NCBI RefSeq assembly: GCF_007713465.1 | Contig: NZ_VMSG01000006.1 | Coordinates: 124,001-188,000 of the forward strand | DNA length: 64,000 nucleotides | Source of the DNA: Pseudomonas sp. H3(2019) | GTDB taxonomy: Bacteria > Pseudomonadota > Gammaproteobacteria > Pseudomonadales > Pseudomonadaceae | Direction: 5' to 3' | Shown here: in pieces, positions 36,915 to 45,267 of the stretch | Layout: each line of letters begins with the position of its first letter | How positions within the stretch are numbered: position 1 is the stretch's first letter | The notes under the pieces: model-generated | Told to the model about the DNA's origin: nothing | Databases searched by the model: none | What the model saw: the letters and a program-made list of their open reading frames with translations, nothing else | Made by a program: the position numbers and the translations under genes

Positions 36915-38540
36915 TTATTTGCTGACGCTGACGCCGTAGAAGGAGTTCAAGCCAAACGGGCTGATCTTGAAGTCCTGCACGGTGTTGCGCATGGGTTGAT
37001 ACACCGTCGAGTGCGCGATAGGTGTCATCGGGACTGCATCTTTGAGGAGGTGTTGCGCCTGCTTGTACAGCTCGGTGCGTTTAGCCACGTCCGGGGTGGA
37101 TTTGGCTTGTTTGATCAGTGCGTCGTAAGGCTTGTCGCACCATTTCGAGAAGTTGTTACCGTTCATGGCATCGCAGCCGAACAGGGTGCCGAGCCAGTTG
37201 TCCGGGTCACCATTGTCACCGCTCCAGCCGATGATCATCGCCTGGTTCTCGCCGCCTTTGGAGCGCTTGATGTACTCGCCCCACTCGTAGCTGACGATGT
37301 TCACTTTCAGACCGATCTTGGCCCAGTCCGACTGCAGCATTTCAGCCATCAGCTTGGCGTTCGGGTTGTACGGACGCTGAACTGGCATGGCCCACAGGGT
37401 GATCTCGGTGCCAGGCTTGATGCCGGCTTCCTTGAGCAGTTCCTTGGCTTTTTCAGGATCGTACTTGGCATCCTTGATGGTGGTGTCGTAGGACCACTGG
37501 GTCGGCGGCATGGCGTTGACCGCCAATTGACCAGCGCCCTGGTAAACCGAGTCGATGATCTGCGGCTTGTTCACCGCCATGTCCAACGCTTGACGGACCT
37601 TGAGGTTGGCCAGCGGGTTGGCGTCGGTACGGCCCTTGAGCACTGGCATCACGTTGTAGGCGATGTAGCCCAGGTTGAAACCGGCCTGGTGCGGCAGCTT
37701 CAGGTCTTTGTCTTCACCCAGGGCCTTGAGGTCGGCCGGACGCGGGAAGAGGGTGACCTGGCATTCGTTTTTCTTGAGCTTCTGGATGCGCACCGACGGG
37801 TCGGTGGTGATGGCGAAGATCAGGTTGTCGATCTTGACGTCTTCAGGCTTCCAGTAGTCCTTGTTACCCGTGTAACGGATGTTGGAGTCTTTCTGGTAGC
37901 TCTTGAACACGAACGGGCCAGTGCCGATCGGCTTCTGGTTGATGTCGCCCGGTTTGCCTTCCTTGAGCAGCTTGTCGGCGTACTCGGCGGACTGGATCGA
38001 GGCGAAGCTCATGGCCAGGTTCTGGATGAACGCCGCGTCTACGGTTTTCAGGGTGAACTTGACGGTCTTGTCGTCGACTTTCTCGACCTTGGTGATGTTG
38101 GTGTCCATCCCCATGTCGGTGAAGTACGGGAATTCGGTCGGGTAGGCTTTACGGAACGGCATGTCCTTGTCGAGCATGCGGTCGAAGGTGAACAGCACGT
38201 CGTCGGCGTTGAAGTTACGGGTCGGCGTGAAATACGGCGTGGTGTGGAACTTCACCCCATCGCGCAGATGGAAGGTGTAAGTCAGGCCATCCGGGGAAAT
38301 GTCCCAGCTGGTGGCCAGGCCAGGAACAACGGCGGTGCCGCCACGTTCGAACTGGCTCAAACGGTTGAACATGGTTTCTGCTGAGGCGTCGAAGTCGGTT
38401 CCGGTGGTGTACTGACCAGGATCAAAACCGGCCGGGCTCCCTTCGGAGCAGAACACCAGGTTAGTCGCCGCATGGGCGAAAGGTGCGCTAGCTAACAAGC
38501 TTGCGCCGACTAAAAACGGAATGACCGCGTGTTTAAGCAT
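36915..38540 (-). CDS. dppA: Dipeptide ABC transporter substrate-binding protein (DppA2 position)
   Basis: A 541-residue SBP_bac_5 periplasmic protein. The signal peptide is MLKHAVIPFLVGASLLASAP, ending FAHA. Family motifs: LVFCSEGSPAGFDPGQYTTG, AETMFNRLSQFERGGT, DINQKPIGTGPFVFKSYQ, WSGDNGDPDNWLGTLFGCDA. It contains a small insertion relative to DppA3 around VMPVLKGRTDANPLANLKVR. The ATG at 38540 follows TGAGG; a longer in-frame opening adds 31 unlikely residues. Tandem duplication probably produced this and the neighbouring paralogues, letting one permease accept several peptide classes. Confidence 0.92.
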   Translation of the reverse strand: MLKHAVIPFLVGASLLASAPFAHAATNLVFCSEGSPAGFDPGQYTTGTDFDASAETMFNRLSQFERGGTAVVPGLATSWDISPDGLTYTFHLRDGVKFHTTPYFTPTRNFNADDVLFTFDRMLDKDMPFRKAYPTEFPYFTDMGMDTNITKVEKVDDKTVKFTLKTVDAAFIQNLAMSFASIQSAEYADKLLKEGKPGDINQKPIGTGPFVFKSYQKDSNIRYTGNKDYWKPEDVKIDNLIFAITTDPSVRIQKLKKNECQVTLFPRPADLKALGEDKDLKLPHQAGFNLGYIAYNVMPVLKGRTDANPLANLKVRQALDMAVNKPQIIDSVYQGAGQLAVNAMPPTQWSYDTTIKDAKYDPEKAKELLKEAGIKPGTEITLWAMPVQRPYNPNAKLMAEMLQSDWAKIGLKVNIVSYEWGEYIKRSKGGENQAMIIGWSGDNGDPDNWLGTLFGCDAMNGNNFSKWCDKPYDALIKQAKSTPDVAKRTELYKQAQHLLKDAVPMTPIAHSTVYQPMRNTVQDFKISPFGLNSFYGVSVSK

Positions 38541-38757
38541 GGTGGCCTCATGATTTGTTGTCATTTTTGGAATTAGAGGACGACCTCGTGAGTCGACCTG
38601 CGGATACTTATGCAGGGCCCATACCCAATGCAAGATGCCGGGGAGCTACAAGCCTTAAACAGTGGCACGAACGTACCTAAATGTCGCATATGTATAAAAG
38701 TTGACGCATTTGACCGTTTGCGGTCGTATTTCTCGGTGCAAACGACGCACCATTGAG

Positions 38758-38782
38758 GTGCGGCCAGGGCGCCTGGCGCACC
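38758..38782 (-). other. Stem-loop after dppA1
   Basis: GGTGCGCCAGG-cgc-CCTGGCCGCACC (minus strand) forms a stem with a single-base bulge 16 bases beyond the dppA1 stop. No T-run follows. Confidence 0.55.
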
Positions 38783-38798
38783 CGGCCGGAGCGCGGTG

Positions 38799-40400
38799 TT
38801 ACTTATTTATACCCACGCCATAAAAGGGTGTGAGGCCGAACGGGCTGATCTTGAAGTCGGAAACTTCCTTGCGCATAGGCTGAAAAACCGTCGAGTTGGC
38901 GATCGGTGTGATAGGCACTTGTTGCTTAAGGATTTTTTGTGCCTGTTGATAGAGCTTGACCCGCTCGTCACGGTCAGTGGAAACCTTGGCCTGCTGAACC
39001 AGCTTGTCGTACGCCGGGTCGCACCACTTGGCGTAGTTGCTACCTTTCACGGCGGCGCAGCTGTAGAGCACGCCGAGCCAGTTGTCCGGGTCTCCGTTGT
39101 CGCCGGTCCAGCCGTAGATCATCGCGTCGTGCTCGCCGTTCTTGGCGCGCTTGATGTACTCGCCCCATTCATAGCTGACGATGTTGGCCGTGATGCCGAC
39201 CTTGGCCCAGTCCTGCTGGATCATCTGCGCCGACATCCGCGCGTTCGGATTGGACGCCCGCTGCACGGTCATTGCCCATAAATTGATAGTGGTACCGGGT
39301 GCAACACCTGCTTCTTTTAGTAGCGCCTTTGCCTTGGTCGGGTCGTAGGGCGCGTCCTTGATGGTCGGGTCATACGACCATTGCGCTGGCGGCAGGGCGT
39401 TCTGCGCCAGTTGCCCGGCGCTTTGGTAGACGGCTTTGATGATCGCGGGCTTGTCGATGGCCATGTCCAGCGCCTGGCGAACCTTGAGCTGGTCCAGTGG
39501 CGGGTGGGATACGTTGTAGGCCAGGAAGCCAAGGTTGAAACCGGCTTGCTTGAGCACCCGCAGGTTCGGGTCCTGTTCCATTACTTCGATGTCGGCCGGT
39601 CGTGGATAACCGCTGACCTGGCACTCGCCGGTCTTGAGCTTTTGCAGGCGCACGGCGGCGTCCGGGGTGATCGAGAAAATCAGGTTGTCGAGTTTCACAT
39701 CCTCGGGTTTCCAGTAGGCGCGGTTGGCGCTGTAGCGGATCTGCGAGTCCTTCTGATAACGCTTGAACACAAAGGGTCCGGTGCCGACCGGCCTCTGATT
39801 GAGGTCAGCGGCTTTGCCTTCCTTGAGTAACTGCGCGGCGTACTCGGCGGACTGGATCGACGCGAAGCTCATCGCCAGGTTCTGCACAAACGCGGCGTCG
39901 ATGTTGTTCAGGCTGAAGCGCACCGTGTGCTCGTCGACCTTATCGACACTTTTGATCGTGGTGTTCAGGTCCATGTCGGTGAAGTACGGCGATTCGGTGG
40001 GGTAGGCCTTGCGAAACGGGTTTTCAGGGTCGAGCAAGCGCTGGAAGGTGAACAGCACATCGTCCGCGTTGAAATCGCGGCTCGGCGTGAAGTAGTCGGT
40101 GGTATGAAACTTCACCCCGTCACGCAGGTGGAAAGTGTAGGTCAGGCCGTCTTCGGAGACGTCCCAACTCGTCGCCAGCCCCGGCTCGACTTCGGTGCCA
40201 CCGCGTTTGAACTGGGTCAGACGGTTGAAGACTGTTTCAGCCGAGGCATCGAAATCCGTGCCGCTGGTGTACTGGCTCGGGTCGAACCCGGCAGGACTGG
40301 CTTCGGAGCAGTAGACCAGGGTCGTTGCGGCTTGGGCGAATGGGGCGATGGTGGCGAGGGTGAGGGCAAGCAGAAGCGGTTTGACGGTGGTTCTATCCAT
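38799..40400 (-). CDS. dppA: Dipeptide ABC transporter substrate-binding protein (DppA1 position)
   Basis: A 533-residue SBP_bac_5 periplasmic protein and the most upstream of the four dppA paralogues. The signal peptide is MDRTTVKPLLLALTLATIAP, ending FAQA; the mature protein begins ATTLVYCSEASPAGFDPSQY. Other motifs are AETVFNRLTQFKRGG, LNQRPVGTGPFVFKRYQKDS and WTGDNGDPDNWLGVLYSCAA. The start at 40400 was chosen because it begins the signal peptide; 56 in-frame upstream codons look non-coding and run through a REP element. A REP palindrome and an inverted repeat (40529-40561) lie upstream. Confidence 0.92.
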   Translation of the reverse strand: MDRTTVKPLLLALTLATIAPFAQAATTLVYCSEASPAGFDPSQYTSGTDFDASAETVFNRLTQFKRGGTEVEPGLATSWDVSEDGLTYTFHLRDGVKFHTTDYFTPSRDFNADDVLFTFQRLLDPENPFRKAYPTESPYFTDMDLNTTIKSVDKVDEHTVRFSLNNIDAAFVQNLAMSFASIQSAEYAAQLLKEGKAADLNQRPVGTGPFVFKRYQKDSQIRYSANRAYWKPEDVKLDNLIFSITPDAAVRLQKLKTGECQVSGYPRPADIEVMEQDPNLRVLKQAGFNLGFLAYNVSHPPLDQLKVRQALDMAIDKPAIIKAVYQSAGQLAQNALPPAQWSYDPTIKDAPYDPTKAKALLKEAGVAPGTTINLWAMTVQRASNPNARMSAQMIQQDWAKVGITANIVSYEWGEYIKRAKNGEHDAMIYGWTGDNGDPDNWLGVLYSCAAVKGSNYAKWCDPAYDKLVQQAKVSTDRDERVKLYQQAQKILKQQVPITPIANSTVFQPMRKEVSDFKISPFGLTPFYGVGINK

Positions 40401-40528
40401 GGAGTCCCCGAGGGCTTGGCGGCGGCTTTTTCTGGAGAGTAGCGTCGTTGACGGGGGGCGCGGAAATATCAGTTTGTTAGGGGGACCCCTCTGTTGTGGC
40501 ATACACAGCGGGTTGTTGGCCTGACAGC

Positions 40529-40561
40529 CGATCAATCTCTCGAGATGTACGCGATTGATCG
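40529..40561. promoter_or_regulatory. Inverted repeat upstream of dppA1
   Basis: CGATCAATC (40529-40537) and GATTGATCG (40553-40561) are exact inverse complements separated by 15 bases. The right arm runs into the REP copy at 40557. It could be an operator but may simply flank the REP. Confidence 0.3.
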
Positions 40562-40587
40562 TTCCCACGCTCCGCGTGGGAACGATC
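40557..40587. repeat. REP hairpin, GTTCCCACGC family
   Basis: GATCGTTCCCACGC-tcc-GCGTGGGAACGATC, a perfect 14-base-arm palindrome between dppA1 and the SIMPL-domain gene. Near-identical to the copy at 54074-54104. Confidence 0.85.
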
Positions 40588-40605
40588 AGGCGAGCACTTT
40601 CGGCG

Positions 40606-41322
40606 TTACGGCATCAACACTTCAATCGAGCCATCGGCGGTCATGCTGACCTGGCTGGTGCCGGCTTCGATATCCGGAGTTACCGGTGCCGAGTCCATGC
40701 CCGCAGCTTTCATCATCATCGGCGCGCGCAGGTAAGGCTGTGGATAACCGTTGCTGTTGAGGTTCAGGTTGACGATTTTGTAACCCTTGCCACCCAGTGC
40801 ATCGGTGGCCAGTTGGGCGCGGGCCTTGAAGGCACCGACAGCTTCTTTGAGCAGCGCATCTTCGCTGGCCTTGCGGGTCGGGGTGGCGATGGCGAAGTCC
40901 ATGCCGCCCATTTTCAGGTCGATCAGCAGTTCGCCGGTGAGCTTGGACAACGCAGCGAAGTTCGAGCTTTCCAGGCGCAGTTCGGCGCGTTCACGCCAGC
41001 CGGTGATTTTCTGACCCTTGGTGTCGTAGATCGGGTGGCTGTTACGACTGCCCTGACGCAGGGTGACGTCCTTGACCTGTTTGGCCTGGCCGAGCGCCTT
41101 GTTCATGGTGGTGCTAACGTCGGCGGCGAGTTTCGCCGGGTCGGTGTTTTGTTCTTCGGTGTAGAGGGTCACGATCATCAGGTCGCGAGCCACTTCCTGA
41201 CTGACTTCGGCGCGCAGGGAAATCTGGTTGTAGTGAAGTTCATCGGCGGCCAATGCCGGCAGGCTGGCGACGGTGCTGACACTGAGGGCGAGAAGGGCGG
41301 CGCTGCGGCGCAATGTGTTCAT
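40606..41322 (-). CDS. SIMPL-domain (DUF541) periplasmic protein
   Basis: A 238-residue exported protein. The signal peptide is MNTLRRSAALLALSVSTVAS, ending LPALA. The mature protein has the DUF541/SIMPL pattern: LHYNQISLRAEVSQEVARDL, WRERAELRLESSNFAALSKL, and KARAQLATDALGGKGYKIVN. SIMPL proteins are oligomeric periplasmic proteins of unclear function, some linked to stress or redox tolerance. The start at 41322 has AAGGAG 6 bases upstream. It is divergent from roxS, as in P. aeruginosa, where an uncharacterised gene lies between roxS and the dpp cluster. Confidence 0.88.
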   Translation of the reverse strand: MNTLRRSAALLALSVSTVASLPALAADELHYNQISLRAEVSQEVARDLMIVTLYTEEQNTDPAKLAADVSTTMNKALGQAKQVKDVTLRQGSRNSHPIYDTKGQKITGWRERAELRLESSNFAALSKLTGELLIDLKMGGMDFAIATPTRKASEDALLKEAVGAFKARAQLATDALGGKGYKIVNLNLNSNGYPQPYLRAPMMMKAAGMDSAPVTPDIEAGTSQVSMTADGSIEVLMP

Positions 41323-41486
41323 GAAGTCTCCTTGGGCGGTGCGCAGGGGTAAGGGTCCAAGCCTGCGTGAAACCATCAGACTTTAGCTTTTATTGTCGGG
41401 TTCACCCGGTTACAACTTCTATACAGATCGACATCGCGCCGTGTGGCGCTTTGCCGCACTTTTGCCTGTCGGAGCCCTCGCTTGGT

Positions 41487-41492
41487 TATACT
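41487..41492 (+). promoter_or_regulatory. Possible -10 box of roxSR
   Basis: TATACT lies 38 bases before the roxS ATG. The best -35 (TTGCCT at 41462) is 19 bases away, longer than ideal. Confidence 0.35.
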
Positions 41493-41529
41493 CGACGCGA
41501 TCCGCCTGGAGCGCTCATCAGGAGAGCTC

Positions 41530-42792
41530 ATGCTCGCCCCCGTACAACTGCTTTCCGCGACTCGCCAGAACCTCTGGCGACTGACCTTTATCCGCACCTT
41601 GGTGCTGGCCGCTCAGGCCGGTTCGGTGGGGCTCGCCTACTGGTTCAACCTGCTGCCGCTGCCGTGGTTTCAACTGGCGGCGACCCTCGGTTGCTCGATG
41701 CTGCTGTGTGCCTTTACCGCGATCCGCTTGCGCACTTCGTGGCCGGTCACCGAGCTCGAATACGCCGTGCAACTGGCCTGCGACCTGTTTATCCACAGTG
41801 CACTGCTGTATTTCTCCGGCGGTTCGACCAACCCGTTCGTTTCCTATTACCTGGTACCGCTGACCATCGCCGCCGTCACGCTGCCGTGGCGTTATTCGGT
41901 GATTCTCTCGGGCATCGCGCTGGCGATGTACACCTTGTTGCTGGCACAGTTTTACCCGCTGGAAACATTCCCGATGTACCGGGAAAAGATGCAGATCTAC
42001 GGCATGTGGCTGAGTTTTGCCTTGGCCGCTGCGGTGATTACCTTCTTTGCTGCACGGATGGCCGAAGAGTTGCGCCGTCAGGAAGAACTGCGGGCGATTC
42101 GCCGTGAAGAGGGCCTGCGCGACCAGCAACTGCTGGCCGTGGCGACCCAGGCCGCTGGCGCTGCTCACGAATTGGGCACGCCACTGGCGACCATGAGCGT
42201 GCTGCTCAAGGAAATGCAGCAAGATCATCACGACCCGCTGCTGCAAGATGACTTGAGAGTGCTGCAGGATCAGGTGAAGCTGTGCAAAGAGACCTTGCAG
42301 CAGCTGGTTCGCGCCGCCGAAGCCAATCGTCGGCTGGCGGTAGAGATGCAGGGCGTCAGCGTCTGGCTCGATGAAGCGCTTAACCGCTGGCACCTGATGC
42401 GTCCCGAAGCGACCTACCGTTTGCGGCGCCTGGGGCTTGGCGATGAACCGCGTCTGGCGCCGCCGCCAGACTTGACCCAAGCCTTGCTGAACTTACTGAA
42501 CAACGCCGCCGATGCCTGCCCCGAAGGGCTGGAAGTGACGCTGAACTGGGATTCCGTCGAGCTGACCATCAGCATTCGCGACCATGGCGCCGGTGTGCCG
42601 CTGGCGATTGCCGAACAGATCGGCAAACCGTTTTTTACCACCAAGGGCAAAGGTTTCGGCCTGGGCCTGTTTTTGAGCAAGGCCAGCGTGACACGCGCTG
42701 GCGGCTCAGTGAAACTCTACAGTCATGAGGACGGCGGTACGCTCACCGAGCTGCGCCTGCCCCGTGTCGCCCGAGGAGACGAACATGAGTGA
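41530..42792 (+). CDS. roxS: Redox-sensing histidine kinase RoxS (RegB/PrrB/ActS family)
   Basis: A 420-residue inner-membrane sensor kinase with about six N-terminal helices (residues about 20-175). The quinone-linked motif GGxxNPF of RegB is present as GGSTNPF at 97-103. The phospho-acceptor is H213 in AAGAAHELGTPLATM, and the RegB redox-switch Cys corresponds to C252 in DQVKLCKETLQQL. The N box NLLNNAADA and G boxes DHGAGVP and GKGFGLGLFLSKASV complete the ATPase domain. It should phosphorylate RoxR; in pseudomonads the pair controls terminal oxidases and cyanide tolerance. The ATG at 41530 has AGGAGAG upstream. It overlaps roxR by 8 bases. Confidence 0.95.
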   Translation: MLAPVQLLSATRQNLWRLTFIRTLVLAAQAGSVGLAYWFNLLPLPWFQLAATLGCSMLLCAFTAIRLRTSWPVTELEYAVQLACDLFIHSALLYFSGGSTNPFVSYYLVPLTIAAVTLPWRYSVILSGIALAMYTLLLAQFYPLETFPMYREKMQIYGMWLSFALAAAVITFFAARMAEELRRQEELRAIRREEGLRDQQLLAVATQAAGAAHELGTPLATMSVLLKEMQQDHHDPLLQDDLRVLQDQVKLCKETLQQLVRAAEANRRLAVEMQGVSVWLDEALNRWHLMRPEATYRLRRLGLGDEPRLAPPPDLTQALLNLLNNAADACPEGLEVTLNWDSVELTISIRDHGAGVPLAIAEQIGKPFFTTKGKGFGLGLFLSKASVTRAGGSVKLYSHEDGGTLTELRLPRVARGDEHE

Positions 42793-43345
42793 CGAGATCC
42801 AAGTCGAAGGCGAAGACCTGCCGCATTTGTTGCTGGTAGACGACGACGCAACGTTCACCCGCGTCATGGCCCGCGCCATGAACCGTCGCGGTTTTCGCGT
42901 CAGCACCGCAGGTTCCGCCGAAGAGGGCCTGATCATCGCCCAGCAGGATCTGCCGGACTATGCTGCGCTGGACCTGAAAATGGACGGCGATTCGGGCCTG
43001 GTGCTGCTGCCCAAGCTGCTCGAACTCGACCCGGAAATGCGCGTGGTGATCCTCACCGGTTACTCGAGCATTGCCACCGCCGTCGAGGCGATCAAACGCG
43101 GTGCCTGCAACTACCTGTGCAAACCGGCCGACGCCGATGACGTGCTGGCCGCCTTGCTCTCAGAGCACGCCGACCTCGACACCCTGGTGCCGGAAAACCC
43201 GATGTCGGTGGACCGCCTGCAATGGGAGCATATCCAGCGCGTGCTGACCGAGCATGAAGGCAACATCTCCGCCACTGCCCGCGCCCTGGGTATGCACCGG
43301 CGCACCCTGCAGCGCAAACTGCAGAAGCGTCCCGTTCGGCGCTGA
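42785..43345 (+). CDS. roxR: Response regulator RoxR (RegA/PrrA/ActR family)
   Basis: A 186-residue cytosolic two-domain regulator. The receiver domain has the acidic pair in LLLVDDDATF, the phospho-acceptor D63 in YAALDLKMDGDSG, the switch Thr in VVILTGYSS and Lys in NYLCKPADADD. A proline-rich linker of the RegA kind is short here. The C-terminal Fis-type helix-turn-helix (HEGNISATARALGMHRRTLQ) is nearly invariant across RegA/PrrA/RoxR. Its start overlaps roxS, so the pair is translationally coupled. The start at 42785 begins MSDEIQVEGEDLPHLLLVDD. Confidence 0.95.
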   Translation: MSDEIQVEGEDLPHLLLVDDDATFTRVMARAMNRRGFRVSTAGSAEEGLIIAQQDLPDYAALDLKMDGDSGLVLLPKLLELDPEMRVVILTGYSSIATAVEAIKRGACNYLCKPADADDVLAALLSEHADLDTLVPENPMSVDRLQWEHIQRVLTEHEGNISATARALGMHRRTLQRKLQKRPVRR

Positions 43346-43441
43346 ACCGGCGCTGAACGGTTATCGCCAGGCCTCGCGACAACCCGAGCCGATCATCTAT
43401 GATCGGCTTGTGCCTGTTCTTTTCTTTATCGAGTCTGAACC

Positions 43442-45169
43442 ATGAATCAGAACGCTGAATATTCCGCGGTCAACGACACTGTGCGCGGGCAGTTTTTTCG
43501 CCGTGTCTGGCAGATGATCACGCCGTACTGGCGCAGTGAAGAGAAGGGTACCGCCTGGGCACTGCTGATCGCGGTGATCGTGCTGTCGCTGATCAGCGTG
43601 GGGATCTCGGTGTGGTTCAACACCTGGTACAAGGACTTCTACAACGCCCTGCAAAAGAAGGACGAAACAGCGTTCTGGCAACTGATCCTGTATTTCTGCG
43701 CGATTGCGGCGGTGGCGATTGTCGGTGGGGTGTACCGGCAGTACCTGACGCAGATGCTGACCATCCGCTGGCGGGCCTGGCTCACCGAAAAACACTTCGC
43801 CCGCTGGCTCGGGCACAAGAATTATTACCAGCTGGAGCAGGGCGGTTACACCGATAACCCGGACCAGCGGATTTCCGAAGACCTCAACAGATTCACCACC
43901 AACACCTTGAGCCTGGGCATTGGGCTGATGACCAACGTCGTGAACCTGGTGTCGTTCTCGATCATCCTGTGGGGCGTGTCGGGCAGCATTGAAGTGTTCG
44001 GCTTTACCATTCCCGGCTACATGTTCTGGTGTGTGCTGATCTATGCGGTGGTCGGTAGCTGGTTGACGCATTTGATCGGTCGTCGCTTGATCGGTCTGAA
44101 CAACCAACAACAACGCTTCGAAGCTGACCTGCGTTTTTCCATGGTGCGGGTTCGCGAGAATGCCGAAAGTATCGCGCTATACAACGGTGAGCCCAACGAG
44201 AACCAACGCCTGAGCGCGCGCTTCGGAATGGTCTGGCACAATTTTTGGGACATCATGAGGGTGTCCAAGCGTCTGACTTTCTTCACCCGCGGCTACAACC
44301 AGATCGCCATCATCTTCCCGTTCATGGTTGCCGCACCGCGTTACTTTTCCGGCAAGATCGAACTCGGCGAACTGATGCAGATCAGTTCGGCCTTCGGCAA
44401 CGTCCAGGAGAGCTTCAGCTGGTTTATCAGTGCATACCAGGACCTCGCCGAGTGGCGCGCCACCTGCGATCGTCTGCTGAGTTTCCGTCAGGCCATGAGC
44501 GAAAATGAAGAGCGCCAGCCGGCCATTGATGTGCAGAATCAGGGCTCGGAGCTGAAGATCCACAACCTGGGTCTGGACCTGGCCGACGGTCGTCACTTGC
44601 TGACCAATGCCGACATGACGGTAGAGGCAGGCGAGCGGGTCATGCTCAGCGGTCGTTCCGGCAGTGGCAAATCCACCTTGCTGCGGGCGATGGGGCACCT
44701 TTGGCCTGCGGGTCACGGCAACATCCGACTGCCGGCTGCGCGTTATCTGTTCCTCCCGCAAAAGCCGTATCTGCCGATTGGCAGCCTGCGTGACGCCCTG
44801 AGTTATCCACAGGCCGGCGACACCTACCTGCACGAGCACTACGTGCGCGTGCTGGAAACCTGCCGTTTGCCGCATCTGGTTTCCCGCCTCGACGAAGCCA
44901 ATCACTGGCAGCGAATGCTCTCACCGGGTGAGCAGCAACGTCTGGCGTTTGCCCGAGCGCTGCTCTACGCGCCGCAATGGCTGTACATGGACGAAGCGAC
45001 CTCGGCGATGGACGAAGAAGATGAAGCGTCGCTGTATCAGGCACTGATCGATCACTTGCCAGGCCTGAGCATCGTCAGCGTCGGCCATCGCAGCAGCCTG
45101 AAACGCTTCCATCCACGGCATGTGCGCATCGACAGCGGCCATCTGCTGGAGCAGACAGTCACGGCCTGA
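43442..45169 (+). CDS. ABC transporter, fused permease/ATPase, SbmA/BacA-YddA type
   Basis: A 575-residue half-transporter. Residues about 1-330 are an ABC_membrane_2 (SbmA/BacA-like) domain with membrane segments (WALLIAVIVLSLISVGISVWF; LILYFCAIAAVAIVGGVY; LGIGLMTNVVNLVSFSIILW; IPGYMFWCVLIYAVVGSWLT) and the family motifs FNTWYKDFYNALQKKD and NPDQRISEDLNRFT. The ATPase follows: Walker A LSGRSGSGKSTLLRAMG, signature LSPGEQQRLAFARAL, Walker B WLYMDEATSAMDEED. E. coli YddA and vitamin B12/peptide transporters are relatives; the substrate is unknown. It stands alone, 96 bases after roxR, with only a weak ribosome binding site. Confidence 0.87.
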   Translation: MNQNAEYSAVNDTVRGQFFRRVWQMITPYWRSEEKGTAWALLIAVIVLSLISVGISVWFNTWYKDFYNALQKKDETAFWQLILYFCAIAAVAIVGGVYRQYLTQMLTIRWRAWLTEKHFARWLGHKNYYQLEQGGYTDNPDQRISEDLNRFTTNTLSLGIGLMTNVVNLVSFSIILWGVSGSIEVFGFTIPGYMFWCVLIYAVVGSWLTHLIGRRLIGLNNQQQRFEADLRFSMVRVRENAESIALYNGEPNENQRLSARFGMVWHNFWDIMRVSKRLTFFTRGYNQIAIIFPFMVAAPRYFSGKIELGELMQISSAFGNVQESFSWFISAYQDLAEWRATCDRLLSFRQAMSENEERQPAIDVQNQGSELKIHNLGLDLADGRHLLTNADMTVEAGERVMLSGRSGSGKSTLLRAMGHLWPAGHGNIRLPAARYLFLPQKPYLPIGSLRDALSYPQAGDTYLHEHYVRVLETCRLPHLVSRLDEANHWQRMLSPGEQQRLAFARALLYAPQWLYMDEATSAMDEEDEASLYQALIDHLPGLSIVSVGHRSSLKRFHPRHVRIDSGHLLEQTVTA

Positions 45170-45267
45170 ACACGATCTCGCCTTGCTCCTGCGGGGCGAA
45201 GTTCACCAGCAGTGATCGTACAACTGCGCTGCGCTATGATGCGTTCACCACCGTTTGCCTGAGACTG

